Below, piece by piece: positions 5,572 through 14,119 of a stretch of DNA of 14,411 bases. Below the pieces are notes generated by a model that was not told the DNA's origin, made no database searches, and saw only the letters and a list, made by a program, of their open reading frames with translations. The DNA comes from an uncultured Lachnospiraceae bacterium. Its GTDB lineage: Bacteria; Bacillota; Clostridia; Lachnospirales; Lachnospiraceae. The stretch's first letter is position 1; each line of letters opens with the position of its first letter. A program made the position numbers and the translations under genes. Location of the stretch: NCBI GenBank assembly GCA_910585205.1, contig CAJUCC010000034.1, forward strand, positions 1-14,411. The letters run 5' to 3'.

Positions 5572-5916
5572 CTAATTTCGACTGAAATATTCTTTTAACT
5601 GACAATTCCCCGTTTTTGCATATACATCTTCCGCCATTCGGCACAGCAGTTCGAGTGCTTCCCCGTAGCTGCCCGCAATTCCCACAATATATGGCGGAAA
5701 TTTTTTATAAAACTTTTGCTGCAGAAACGCACAATGAAGAATTTCCAACTGATCTGTCCCGTTCGACAGCGTGATAACAAAAACACGCAGCTGCCCCGCA
5801 TGATGTTTCAGTTTCCATTTTACCAGTACGCTGTTTCGGATGGAATCGCCTACGTACAATTCTCTGTGAAATTTCATCTCATATGCGCTCTTTAATAATA
5901 TTTTCGATTTCCCCAT
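5572..5916 (-). CDS. Conserved hypothetical protein, 114 aa
   Basis: I do not recognise a named family. The product is soluble and mixed alpha/beta, with ELYVGDSIRNSVLVKWKLKH at 19-38, a strand-rich segment LRVFVITLSNGTDQLEILHC and a C-terminal helix that ends near residue 109. I recall similar proteins in Lachnospiraceae in this position, from memory only. The ATG at 5916 lies inside the last codons of the Nudix gene (25-base overlap) without a strong ribosome site. Starting there keeps the KSAYEMKFHRELYVG segment that appears to belong to the protein. A shorter start at 5877 has no ribosome site either. The stop is 11 bases before the DUF2953 start. Overlap on one side and tight spacing on the other make it part of the Nudix-to-J-domain operon. 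Confidence 0.8.
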   Translation of the reverse strand: MGKSKILLKSAYEMKFHRELYVGDSIRNSVLVKWKLKHHAGQLRVFVITLSNGTDQLEILHCAFLQQKFYKKFPPYIVGIAGSYGEALELLCRMAEDVYAKTGNCQLKEYFSRN

Positions 5917-6344
5917 AAATTATTTTTTTTCAATTCCAGATACTCATGATAAGCCTTTTCCAAGATCTGCTTCTCATTGGCAAATTTTAAAAGATGGAAT
6001 GCTTCATGGAACTTATAATATCCCGAATCTTCAAAGTATTCTTCGCGTTGTGGTTTGCTGTAATAACTGTCTGCCATCATAAGATACCAGTGTACTTCCT
6101 TTTCAACCGTATCATCCGGTACATTGAACGTATAATCGCTTTTGCCCACATATTTGATTACAGACGCCCTGGCCCCGGATTCTTCCAGTACTTCCCGAAG
6201 CGCGGTATCCTTAAATTCCTCTCCCGGTTCTACCGTGCCCTTTGGCAAAACCCAGCCCTCGTATTTATTTTTAAAATTTTTATACAAAAGCAGAATCTTT
6301 CCTCGAAAAATAACCACACCGCCACAGCTCGTTGCCTCAATCAT
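5892..6344 (-). CDS. Nudix hydrolase
   Basis: This 150-aa enzyme should hydrolyse a nucleoside diphosphate linked to another group, using Mg or Mn. The complete Nudix box is at residues 36-58: G36, E42, R50-E51, E54-E55 and G57 follow the consensus GX5EX7REUXEEXGU. WVLPKGTVEPGEE just ahead of it is typical of the MutT/Ap4A-hydrolase-like branch. The substrate cannot be told from the sequence. The start at 6344 has AGGAGG seven bases upstream; the ATG at 6374 would add ten residues and place the ribosome site inside the gene. It leads a six-gene minus-strand operon with a likely promoter at 6387-6415, though read-through from the penicillin-binding protein gene is possible because no terminator is visible between them. 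Confidence 0.9.
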   Translation of the reverse strand: MIEATSCGGVVIFRGKILLLYKNFKNKYEGWVLPKGTVEPGEEFKDTALREVLEESGARASVIKYVGKSDYTFNVPDDTVEKEVHWYLMMADSYYSKPQREEYFEDSGYYKFHEAFHLLKFANEKQILEKAYHEYLELKKNNLWGNRKYY

Positions 6345-6386
6345 TGCAATTCCTCCTGTCCTGGTGTGCTGCATAATATCTTTAAC

Positions 6387-6415
6387 AGTATATCCTATCT
6401 TGTCCCATTACGCAA
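6387..6415 (-). promoter_or_regulatory. Candidate promoter for the Nudix-ytfIJ-J-domain operon
   Basis: On the minus strand, TTGCGT (6410-6415) and TATACT (6387-6392) are 17 bases apart. The -10 is good; the -35 keeps only TTG. The site lies in the 84-base gap between the PBP stop and the Nudix start, which contains no terminator-like hairpin. A start near 6380 would leave a leader of about 36 bases. Confidence 0.5.
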
Positions 6416-6428
6416 ACCTTTTATTCCT

Positions 6429-7877
6429 CTATTCCGCTTCCTTCAGACAGGCATCAAACACCCGTCTCGCCATCGGCACCGCATAATCGCCGCCGCTTCC
6501 GGCCCCTTCGATAATCACCGTCACAACAATCTGCGGATCTTCCGCCGGTGCAAATCCGGTAAACCAGGCATGGCTCTCGCCCTTCTGGGTGTTAAATTCC
6601 GCCGATCCCGTCTTGCCCGCAGCCGTATAAGGCAGCCCCGACAATTTGGTTCCCGTACCGCTCTCTACCACGGCTTTCATATATTCCGCCAGAATATCCG
6701 CCTCCTGCGCCGTCATCAGTTCGCCGTATGTCTCCGGGGAGAATTCTCTCACCACCGTCCCGTCCGCGCTCTCCACACGCCGTATCATATACGGTTTCAT
6801 CAAAATACCGCCATTGGCAACCGAGGCGGTAATCATTGCCAGATGAATGGGTGTAATCTGTGTTCTCCCCTGTCCGATGGCATTCTGCATCATCTCGCCG
6901 TTGCTGTCATTTTCCTGTATTTCCAGTTTGCTCCGGTTATAGACACAGGAAAGCGGCAATTCCTGATTAAACAGCAGCGAATCCAGCGTATCCGCAAACT
7001 TCATCCGGTCAAACCCCATTCCCATATTGGCAAAAGAAGTGTTGCACGATTTGGCAAACGATGTCTGCAGACTTACCTGTCCGTGTTTGCTGCCGTGATA
7101 ACAGTTGATAACATCGTCGCCCTCTTTGATGCTGCCGCCGCACGTGTAGCGGTAATCTGCATATGTGCCGGGATTTTCCCTGATGTATTCCAGCGCCGTC
7201 ACGATTTTAAAGGTAGAGCCGGGCGGATACAATCCCTGTGTCGTACGGTTCAGCAGTGTGCCGTTTTCCTCATCCGCAAGAATGTCTTCCCACTCCGCCG
7301 CGATCCGGTTTGGGTCAAAATCCGGTTTGGACACCATGGCCAGAATCTCCCCTGTCCGGGGATCAAGCGCAATGATGGCACCGTGGTAAACACCGAGCGC
7401 GCGTTCCGCCGCCTCCTGTATCTCTACGTCCAGCGTCGTATATACATCGTCTCCGGGATTTTTGTCCCCACTGTTTCCGCCCCTGATCTTATTGAGTGTC
7501 GGAATGCTGGACTGAATCAGATAATAATTTGCCTGCGCTTCCAGACCGCTCTTGCCCTTGTCCGCATATCCCACCGCATGGGAAAACAGATTATCGTACG
7601 GATATACCCGCGTCTCGGTGCCGTCGGCTTCTTCTCTCGTCTCCGCCAGCGCTTCCCCGCCGGCGGCATAGATCGTCCCCCGGACATTGCGGGCGCTCAG
7701 AAGCTGCTGACGGGTGTTGTAATTATTATTCATCAGCTCTTCTTCGTGCGTCATCGCATAGACCGTAAAGTATCCCATCATCGCCAAAAACAGCGCCACA
7801 AAGCTGACCGTTACCTGTGTGATCTCACGATTTCTTTTCTTTTTTTTCGGTTTTCGCGACTGCTTTTTTGGCAGCAT
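6429..7877 (-). CDS. Class B penicillin-binding protein (PbpA/FtsI-type transpeptidase)
   Basis: This 482-aa enzyme crosslinks peptidoglycan outside the membrane. A Lys/Arg-rich cytoplasmic tail (1-18) precedes one membrane helix (about 20-42). A short pedestal domain follows, then the transpeptidase domain from about residue 145. All three catalytic motifs are present: S221-TFK224 (active-site serine), S277-C-N279 and K422-TG424. The length suits the short PbpA type seen next to SEDS proteins, not the longer PBP2 and FtsI types. The start at 7877 is supported by GGGAGG eight bases upstream. That site and the first 53 bases of the gene lie within the end of the SEDS gene, so the two are translationally linked and probably act as one polymerase/transpeptidase complex. 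Whether it serves division, elongation or sporulation cannot be decided here. Confidence 0.94.
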   Translation of the reverse strand: MLPKKQSRKPKKKKRNREITQVTVSFVALFLAMMGYFTVYAMTHEEELMNNNYNTRQQLLSARNVRGTIYAAGGEALAETREEADGTETRVYPYDNLFSHAVGYADKGKSGLEAQANYYLIQSSIPTLNKIRGGNSGDKNPGDDVYTTLDVEIQEAAERALGVYHGAIIALDPRTGEILAMVSKPDFDPNRIAAEWEDILADEENGTLLNRTTQGLYPPGSTFKIVTALEYIRENPGTYADYRYTCGGSIKEGDDVINCYHGSKHGQVSLQTSFAKSCNTSFANMGMGFDRMKFADTLDSLLFNQELPLSCVYNRSKLEIQENDSNGEMMQNAIGQGRTQITPIHLAMITASVANGGILMKPYMIRRVESADGTVVREFSPETYGELMTAQEADILAEYMKAVVESGTGTKLSGLPYTAAGKTGSAEFNTQKGESHAWFTGFAPAEDPQIVVTVIIEGAGSGGDYAVPMARRVFDACLKEAE

Positions 7878-9177
7878 GATGTCTACCTCCCGTCAGATAA
7901 ATCCCCTGGAGCACGGCAAACATGACAATCGTGCTAAGCACGCTGCTCCCGCCATAACTGATAAACGGCAGCGTGACACCGGTCAGGGGAATAAATTTGA
8001 TCCCGCCGCCGATTGTCAGAAATATCTGAAAAATATAGGTGATGCCAAGACCGACCGCCGTCAGGCGGTAAAATTCATCCCGCATCGACATGGCAATCTG
8101 CATAATCATCACAAAACAACTGATATAAATCAGAATCAGACACAACGAAAATAAGATACCCAGTTCTTCCGCTATCGCGGAAAAGATAAAGTCCGTCGTC
8201 ACAAACGGTATGGACCCCGGGCTGCCCTGACAGAGTCCCAGACCGAACAGGCCGCCGCTGCCGATTGCAAACAGCGACTGCGTTATCTGATACCCTTCCT
8301 TATCAATAACGCTCCACGGATCGAGCCATGCCTGCACGCGAACCTGTACATGGCTGAATATCCGATAAGACAAATATGCCGCGCCGCCGCCGCCCAAAAG
8401 CCCGGCCAGCAGATACCGTTTCTTCCCGGTCGCCACATAAACCATAACCACATAGGCCACAAAATAGATCAGCGCGCTCCCCAGATCGCGCGAAAGCGCG
8501 AGAATCACCACATGCACGCCCGCGGCGGCGGCCGATATGGTCAGACTCCACAAAGTGACAGGGCGGCAGAGTATCGCGGCAAGCATGCAGACAAACACGA
8601 TCTTGACAAATTCCGACGGCTGAAACGAAAGTCCCAGAACGGTAAAAGACAGCTTCGCCCCATGAGTCACCGCTCCCATAATAAGCACGCCTCCCAGAGA
8701 GAGTATGCCGACAGCCCCGTAAATCCAGGTGAGATCCCGCCACTTTCTGACACGCGTAATCAGCATCGGAATCAGAAAAGCGATCACAAAAGAACAGACG
8801 GCAATCACAAACTGCCGCACCGCCCGCTTATATGCCAGACGCGTCAGTATCAGAAAGCCGATGCCGGTTAAAAAACACATGTTATTGATAATCAGCCTGT
8901 TTGCCTGCGGATAAATCAGATGATACAGTACCGTTGTTGTGTACAGCGCAATCTGCTGAAAAATAAAAAAGAAAATATATTCCAGCTTTCCCGTTTTGAT
9001 ATAAATCGGCAGAAAGCAGCTCAGATGTACCAGAAACATAAAAACATACTGCCTGATATAGATACCGCTTCTCTCCCGTTCTGTCTCATATCGGAACACG
9101 GCAAAACATTCATACGTATAAAAAGAAGCAAACAGTGCAATAAAATATTTCGAAAATTCCGTTATATATCCTGCCAT
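7825..9177 (-). CDS. SEDS peptidoglycan glycosyltransferase (FtsW/RodA/SpoVE family)
   Basis: The 450-aa polytopic membrane protein polymerises lipid II into glycan strands together with a class B PBP. Family features are QPSEFVKIVFV (186-196), SRDLGSALIYF (229-239), TTDFIFSAIAEELG (327-340) and the signature PLTGVTLPFISYGGSS (397-412). Asp329 in the TTDFIF segment corresponds to the catalytic Asp of FtsW/RodA. About ten or more membrane helices are predicted. An N-terminal block before the SEDS core, about residues 1-140, has several extra hydrophobic segments, as in some clostridial members. The tail (434-450) is Lys-rich and overlaps the PBP gene. The start is 12 bases after the U32 gene stop, with a modest GGTGAG site three bases before the ATG. 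FtsW, RodA and SpoVE cannot be separated by sequence alone. Confidence 0.94.
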   Translation of the reverse strand: MAGYITEFSKYFIALFASFYTYECFAVFRYETERERSGIYIRQYVFMFLVHLSCFLPIYIKTGKLEYIFFFIFQQIALYTTTVLYHLIYPQANRLIINNMCFLTGIGFLILTRLAYKRAVRQFVIAVCSFVIAFLIPMLITRVRKWRDLTWIYGAVGILSLGGVLIMGAVTHGAKLSFTVLGLSFQPSEFVKIVFVCMLAAILCRPVTLWSLTISAAAAGVHVVILALSRDLGSALIYFVAYVVMVYVATGKKRYLLAGLLGGGGAAYLSYRIFSHVQVRVQAWLDPWSVIDKEGYQITQSLFAIGSGGLFGLGLCQGSPGSIPFVTTDFIFSAIAEELGILFSLCLILIYISCFVMIMQIAMSMRDEFYRLTAVGLGITYIFQIFLTIGGGIKFIPLTGVTLPFISYGGSSVLSTIVMFAVLQGIYLTGGRHHAAKKAVAKTEKKEKKS

Positions 9178-9189
9178 ACGCTCACCGGA

Positions 9190-11472
9190 CTATTCCGCTC
9201 CTCTTTTATAAAGCCCCTTTGTACCGGGAAATTCCGCCGACACCGCTTTCCCCGGATTTTTGATAAAATGCCGGTAACAGTTCAGCACCTGCCGGATACC
9301 GTCCCCGTCTTCTGTCGTAAAACAAAGCCGGATACCGGCCGGGCACTCTCTCATCAGAGAGTTTCCGTATTCGTGCAATGACAGGGGCACACTGTTATAA
9401 ATCTCATTATAGCAGTGCGCACAAACCGTCCGCACCGGGAAACGTGTCCGGTATCGGTCCTGCAGCCAAAGCAGCTCATCCCCCGCCGGCGCGCTGCCAT
9501 GCTTTCCGTCTTTGCGCCGCTGCGCCGGGCATCTGCCGCCGGTCCTGCGGATGCAGTTTGCCGTTACCATCAAAGGACTCCTGCCATATACGATCACTTC
9601 CATACCGGCAAGGCCCATTTTGTGCAGCTCCGCTTTGCTGCATTCCAGCGGCGCCGTAGCGGACGCCCCCGTCTTTGTCCAAAACGCCCGCGCCCGGCGG
9701 TTCCACGCATAAAGTCCGGCATCCGCCTGTATAGCGCCGGTATATCCCGCCTGACGCAGCCAATACAGACTTTCCGCATTCCGTACCAAAACGCCGTCCC
9801 AAATCGTATCTTCCGAAAATAACACCTGTTTTGTTATGGTGAGATACGCCGCATCCCGCAGACGCAGAATCCGCGGCATCACCAAAAACAGACTTCTGTC
9901 CGGCCGCGCCGCTTTCCAGGAAACCAGACGCGCCTGCCATTCCTCTCCCATATCCGCGGTCACAAAGTCCCCGCCAATATACAGGCGGTCAATCTCCTCA
10001 CAGTCCAAAACCGCGGCAAGCTGTGCGTCATCCTCTGTCTGCACCGCCAGATACGGAAAGGATGCATTGCCGCCGGCCTGTGTTCCCGCTGCCATATCGG
10101 CGTCCGCTGCCGGCATGGCACACGTCCTGCGATATGGCTGCAATATGGCATTTTCCAATGCCGCAAACGCCTCCCGGCGCAGATCATTCAGCGCCCGGAC
10201 CGGAAGAAAAGCGTTTTCGTCCATACGAATCGTAAGGTTTTGCCAGATAAACGGCGTGTTTCCCGTTCGCACAAGTTGTTTTCTCACGGCTTCTTCCGTC
10301 AACGGCTGCTTTTGGGCGGACTGCACTTCCTGTCCCCGTACGGTAACGCCGCATCCGGTGTCGTCTGCTCCCGGCTTCCCGGCCGCCGCTTGTACCCCCG
10401 GCTCACAGAGCGTTGCCTGTCCGGCCCGGAGGTGTAAAACCGCCGGCTTCCCTTTCTGCAACAAAGCCTCGCCGTCTGCTGCGATCTTCGGCATATGTTC
10501 CAGATAATCCGCCCGAATCTCCTGCAGATATGTTTCGTCGCATTTTCCATACCCCGGCTGTCCGGGCGTAATCATCTCCGCACCGTTATGCCGGTAATAA
10601 TAGCCTGTCTGAATTTCACTGCGAATATACAGACTTTGCAGCCTTTCCCTGTCTTCCCGTAAAACGGTGAATTCCCCGTCCGGGTTTTCGTAATACCGGT
10701 CAATATACCTGCGGTAAACGGCTGTCACCCCGGCGGCATATTCCGGTCGTTTCATACGGCCTTCTATCTTAAAAGAATCGATTCCCGCCCGGATCAGCTC
10801 CGGCAAAAAGGGAAGGGTACACATATCTTTCAGGCTCAGCGGATGCGGCGGCGTCTTTATGCCGTCCGCTGTCTGGTACGGCAGCCGGCAGGGCTGCGCA
10901 CATCTGCCCCGGTTCCCGCTTCTGCCGCCGAGCATACTGCTGAAAAGGCACTGCCCCGAATAACAGTAACACATCGCACCGTGAATAAAAGCCTCCACCT
11001 CTATGCCCGTCTCTTTTATGGCACAGAGTTCCCGCAGAGACAATTCGCGGGCCGGCACGACGCGGGAAACCCCCTGTTCCAATAAAAACTGTGCTCCCCA
11101 CGGGCCGGTGACATTCATCTGTGTACTGCCGTGCAGCTTCATCTGAGGAAAATATTCCCGCAGCAGAGATAAAACTCCCACGTCCTGTACAATCACACCG
11201 TCCAGCCCTTCCTCATAAAAAGGCTTTATATAGGAAGGGATTTCCTCCATCTCCGCTTCCTTTACCAGTGTATTGACTGTCAGATAAAGTTTTCTTCCGT
11301 ATAAATGCGCATAACGAATAGCCAGGCATACTTCTTCCCCGGTAAAATTCCCGGCGTATGCTCTGGCTCCAAATTTACTGCCACCAATATAAACGGCGTC
11401 TGCTCCTGCATGAACAGCGCCCCGAAAACTTTCAAAGCTTCCTGCCGGAGCTAACAGCTCCACTTTCTTCAT
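9190..11472 (-). CDS. Peptidase U32 family protein, long (RlhA/TrhP-like RNA hydroxylation)
   Basis: The 760-aa protein carries an N-terminal U32 domain (LLAPAGSFESFRGAVHAGAD at 6-25, AVYIGGSKFGAR at 26-37). U32 proteins were named for a reported collagenase, but characterised members hydroxylate RNA: TrhP acts on tRNA uridine 34 and RlhA on 23S rRNA cytidine 2501. Cysteines at 168, 175, 191 and 195 in the MCYCYSGQC...NRGRCAQPCR region are likely iron-sulfur ligands. FKIEGRMKRPEYAAG at 234-248 is the family signature. The long C-terminal half, with the DUF3656-like region near 380-450, is the RlhA-type layout, so rRNA modification is a possible role. Residues about 355-395 and 450-470 are Ala/Gly-rich and look like variable linkers. 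The ATG overlaps the zapA stop by four bases (ATGA), which implies coupling. Confidence 0.88.
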   Translation of the reverse strand: MKKVELLAPAGSFESFRGAVHAGADAVYIGGSKFGARAYAGNFTGEEVCLAIRYAHLYGRKLYLTVNTLVKEAEMEEIPSYIKPFYEEGLDGVIVQDVGVLSLLREYFPQMKLHGSTQMNVTGPWGAQFLLEQGVSRVVPARELSLRELCAIKETGIEVEAFIHGAMCYCYSGQCLFSSMLGGRSGNRGRCAQPCRLPYQTADGIKTPPHPLSLKDMCTLPFLPELIRAGIDSFKIEGRMKRPEYAAGVTAVYRRYIDRYYENPDGEFTVLREDRERLQSLYIRSEIQTGYYYRHNGAEMITPGQPGYGKCDETYLQEIRADYLEHMPKIAADGEALLQKGKPAVLHLRAGQATLCEPGVQAAAGKPGADDTGCGVTVRGQEVQSAQKQPLTEEAVRKQLVRTGNTPFIWQNLTIRMDENAFLPVRALNDLRREAFAALENAILQPYRRTCAMPAADADMAAGTQAGGNASFPYLAVQTEDDAQLAAVLDCEEIDRLYIGGDFVTADMGEEWQARLVSWKAARPDRSLFLVMPRILRLRDAAYLTITKQVLFSEDTIWDGVLVRNAESLYWLRQAGYTGAIQADAGLYAWNRRARAFWTKTGASATAPLECSKAELHKMGLAGMEVIVYGRSPLMVTANCIRRTGGRCPAQRRKDGKHGSAPAGDELLWLQDRYRTRFPVRTVCAHCYNEIYNSVPLSLHEYGNSLMRECPAGIRLCFTTEDGDGIRQVLNCYRHFIKNPGKAVSAEFPGTKGLYKRGAE

Positions 11473-11879
11473 GCCTTTTTCTGTCCTCTTAACTCGGTTT
11501 CCATACGGACGATCTTTTTCGCGTTTTCATTCAGCTCTTTCTGCAGCCCTTTCATGTTTTTCTCGGTGCTCTCCATTTTCATCTGGGCTGCGATCAGCTC
11601 ATGCTTCAGATCATAAATCTCTTTTTCCTTGCTTTCGATGTCCTCTTCCAAAATACTGATCTGTTTCTTGGCCTTGAAATAATCGTCCGCGATGTTCAAC
11701 TGCATCAGTACATTCTGTATATCCATCGGCTGTCTGCGGAACTGATCGACTTTATTATATTCCACGACTTTATTATTGATATAAGATGCCACCTTTTGAA
11801 GGTATTCCTCGCTCTCATAACCGCTCAGGGTAAAGACCTTCCCGCCGATAATTACTTCCGTATCCGTTTTTGCTGACAT
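11469..11879 (-). CDS. zapA: Cell division protein ZapA
   Basis: ZapA binds FtsZ and bundles its filaments to stabilise the Z ring. The 136-aa product begins MSAKTDTEVIIGGKVFTLSG, followed by YLQKVASYINNKVVEY, the globular ZapA head. A long coiled coil covers about residues 60-135, which fits the dimerising stalk. The frame is open to an ATG at 11894, but the ATG at 11879 has AGAGGTG five bases upstream and a ZapA-typical N terminus. It is the first gene after ruvB and has its own promoter. It is followed by the U32 gene (4-base overlap) and then the SEDS and PBP genes. Confidence 0.92.
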   Translation of the reverse strand: MSAKTDTEVIIGGKVFTLSGYESEEYLQKVASYINNKVVEYNKVDQFRRQPMDIQNVLMQLNIADDYFKAKKQISILEEDIESKEKEIYDLKHELIAAQMKMESTEKNMKGLQKELNENAKKIVRMETELRGQKKA

Positions 11880-11908
11880 CTTCACACCTCTCATCCGTAC
11901 GATATGGA

Positions 11909-11951
11909 CAGCGACCGGGCCGAGCCTGTGATTCTGCGGATTATGTCGCTG
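11909..11951 (-). other. Inverted repeat in the zapA leader
   Basis: Read on the minus strand, CAGCGAC (11951-11945) and GTCGCTG (11915-11909) are perfect 7-bp complements around a 29-base loop. With the predicted start near 11955, the stem would sit at the very 5' end of the zapA mRNA. No T run follows, so it is not an ordinary terminator. It could stabilise the transcript. Confidence 0.4.
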
Positions 11952-11974
11952 CCTGTATGGCTATTATACCGGCA

Positions 11975-12973
<999 letters not shown>

Positions 12974-12983
12974 GTCTTCCTCT

Positions 12984-13574
12984 TTATACCATCTTTTTCA
13001 GCGCCGCCTTTAAAATAGCCTCCGTATCCTGTTCCCGGCCGGCAACCTGACTGACTGCCTTCAATGCCTCCGCTGCGCCGTATCCCAGTGCAATCAGCGC
13101 TTCCACCGCCTCGCTGTCCGCGCTGCCAATGTCCGCTGCCGGTGCGCTCTGCGCCGTATCGTCCGCATCGTCTGCGGATATTTTATCCCGCAGATCCAAT
13201 ATCACCCGTTCCGCTGTCTTTTTCCCGATGCCGGGCGCTCTGGAAATCATCTTGCCGTCCGCAGCCAGTATTGCAAACCGCAGGTCCCGGGGCGTCATAA
13301 CCGACAAAATCCCCAGAGCGCCTTTGGGTCCCACACCGTTTACCGTAATCAGCAGTTTAAACAATTCCAGTTCATCCCGCGTCACAAATCCATACAGCCA
13401 GCACGCGTCTTCCCGTACGGCCATGTAGGTATGCAGCGTCACTTCCTGATGCAGCCGGGGAAGCTGATGCATCGTCCCGGCAGATATTTTTACGTTATAG
13501 CCGATGCCGTTCACTTCCACAACCGCGTTATTTTCCGTAATTTTTTCCAAGATCCCTTTTACATATGCTATCAT
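12984..13574 (-). CDS. ruvA: Holliday junction DNA-binding protein RuvA
   Basis: RuvA tetramers clamp the four-way junction and load RuvB. The 196-aa product has the three expected parts: an N-terminal OB fold (about 1-62, MIAYVKGILEKI), two helix-hairpin-helix motifs (VNGVGPKGALGIL at 78-90 and APGIGKKTAERVILDL at 113-128), an acidic/Ala linker (about 132-148) and a C-terminal three-helix domain that contacts RuvB. The ATG overlaps the stop of the Gx transporter gene by four bases, so ruvAB is translated from the transcript of the upstream membrane genes. No ruvC is in the window, as is common in Firmicutes, where RecU takes that role. Confidence 0.97.
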   Translation of the reverse strand: MIAYVKGILEKITENNAVVEVNGIGYNVKISAGTMHQLPRLHQEVTLHTYMAVREDACWLYGFVTRDELELFKLLITVNGVGPKGALGILSVMTPRDLRFAILAADGKMISRAPGIGKKTAERVILDLRDKISADDADDTAQSAPAADIGSADSEAVEALIALGYGAAEALKAVSQVAGREQDTEAILKAALKKMV

Positions 13575-14119
13575 AGCCCGTCCCGCTTTTTCCCTGTCGT
13601 AATCAAAATGCGCTCCGATACCAGACCGATCAAAAAACCGGTCCCTGCGCCGGCCGCCAGAAGCGGCGGCAGATAATAATACAGCCCCGCCGTCTCTACC
13701 ACGAACGCCGCCACGGCAATCTGTCCTGCATTATGAAAAACGCCGCCGGCTATACTAACCCCGGTCACGCTCAACCCGAACCGAAAACGCTCGGTTTCTT
13801 TTGCCGCCGCCATAACGAGAAAACTCAATAGCCCTCCGGCAAGACTGTAGAGAATGCCATACAGATTTCCGAAAAGAAAGCCGTTTAACAGTATCCGCAG
13901 CAAATCAATCCAAAACGCACGCCGCACACCCGAACGGTACAGCAGCAAAACCACGGCCAGATTGGGAAGTCCCAGTTTGATGCCCGGAATGCCAAACGAA
14001 AAGGGTAAAAGCGACTCCGCATAACCCAAAATCAGGGCGAAAGCCAGCATCATTCCCAGATATGCCGTTTCTTTTGCAGAGAAGCTTCCCGAAACAGTAT
14101 CAGGTTTCCGCTCTGTCAT
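13571..14119 (-). CDS. Gx transporter family protein (HepI-like, PF07456 type)
   Basis: This is a 182-aa membrane protein with about five or six hydrophobic segments. The signature GIPGIKLGLPNLAVVLLLY is in the first third, followed by NGFLFGNLYGILYSLAGGLLSF and GGVFHNAGQIAVAAFVV. The family was annotated as heptaprenyl diphosphate synthase component I, but the sequence has the look of an ECF-type substrate-binding membrane protein, so a transport role is more likely. The ATG at 14119 has AGGA nine bases upstream; the ATG at 14155 would lie deeper in the NusG_II gene. It overlaps that gene by about 20 bases and ruvA by four. NusG_II/Gx neighbours often occur near quinone, flavin and extracellular electron transfer genes in Firmicutes; the rest of such a cluster would be to the right of the window. 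Confidence 0.85.
   Translation of the reverse strand: MTERKPDTVSGSFSAKETAYLGMMLAFALILGYAESLLPFSFGIPGIKLGLPNLAVVLLLYRSGVRRAFWIDLLRILLNGFLFGNLYGILYSLAGGLLSFLVMAAAKETERFRFGLSVTGVSIAGGVFHNAGQIAVAAFVVETAGLYYYLPPLLAAGAGTGFLIGLVSERILITTGKKRDGL

Noticed and set aside
6345..6428. Possible terminator between the PBP gene and the Nudix gene
   Set aside because: I found no stem followed by a T run on either strand, so no terminator is called there.
5994..7925. 643-codon open frame on the plus strand
   Set aside because: It lies opposite the Nudix and penicillin-binding protein genes, both of which have complete catalytic motifs and ribosome sites. The translation is rich in Arg, His, Ile and Phe with no recognisable domain, as expected from the antisense of GC-biased codons.
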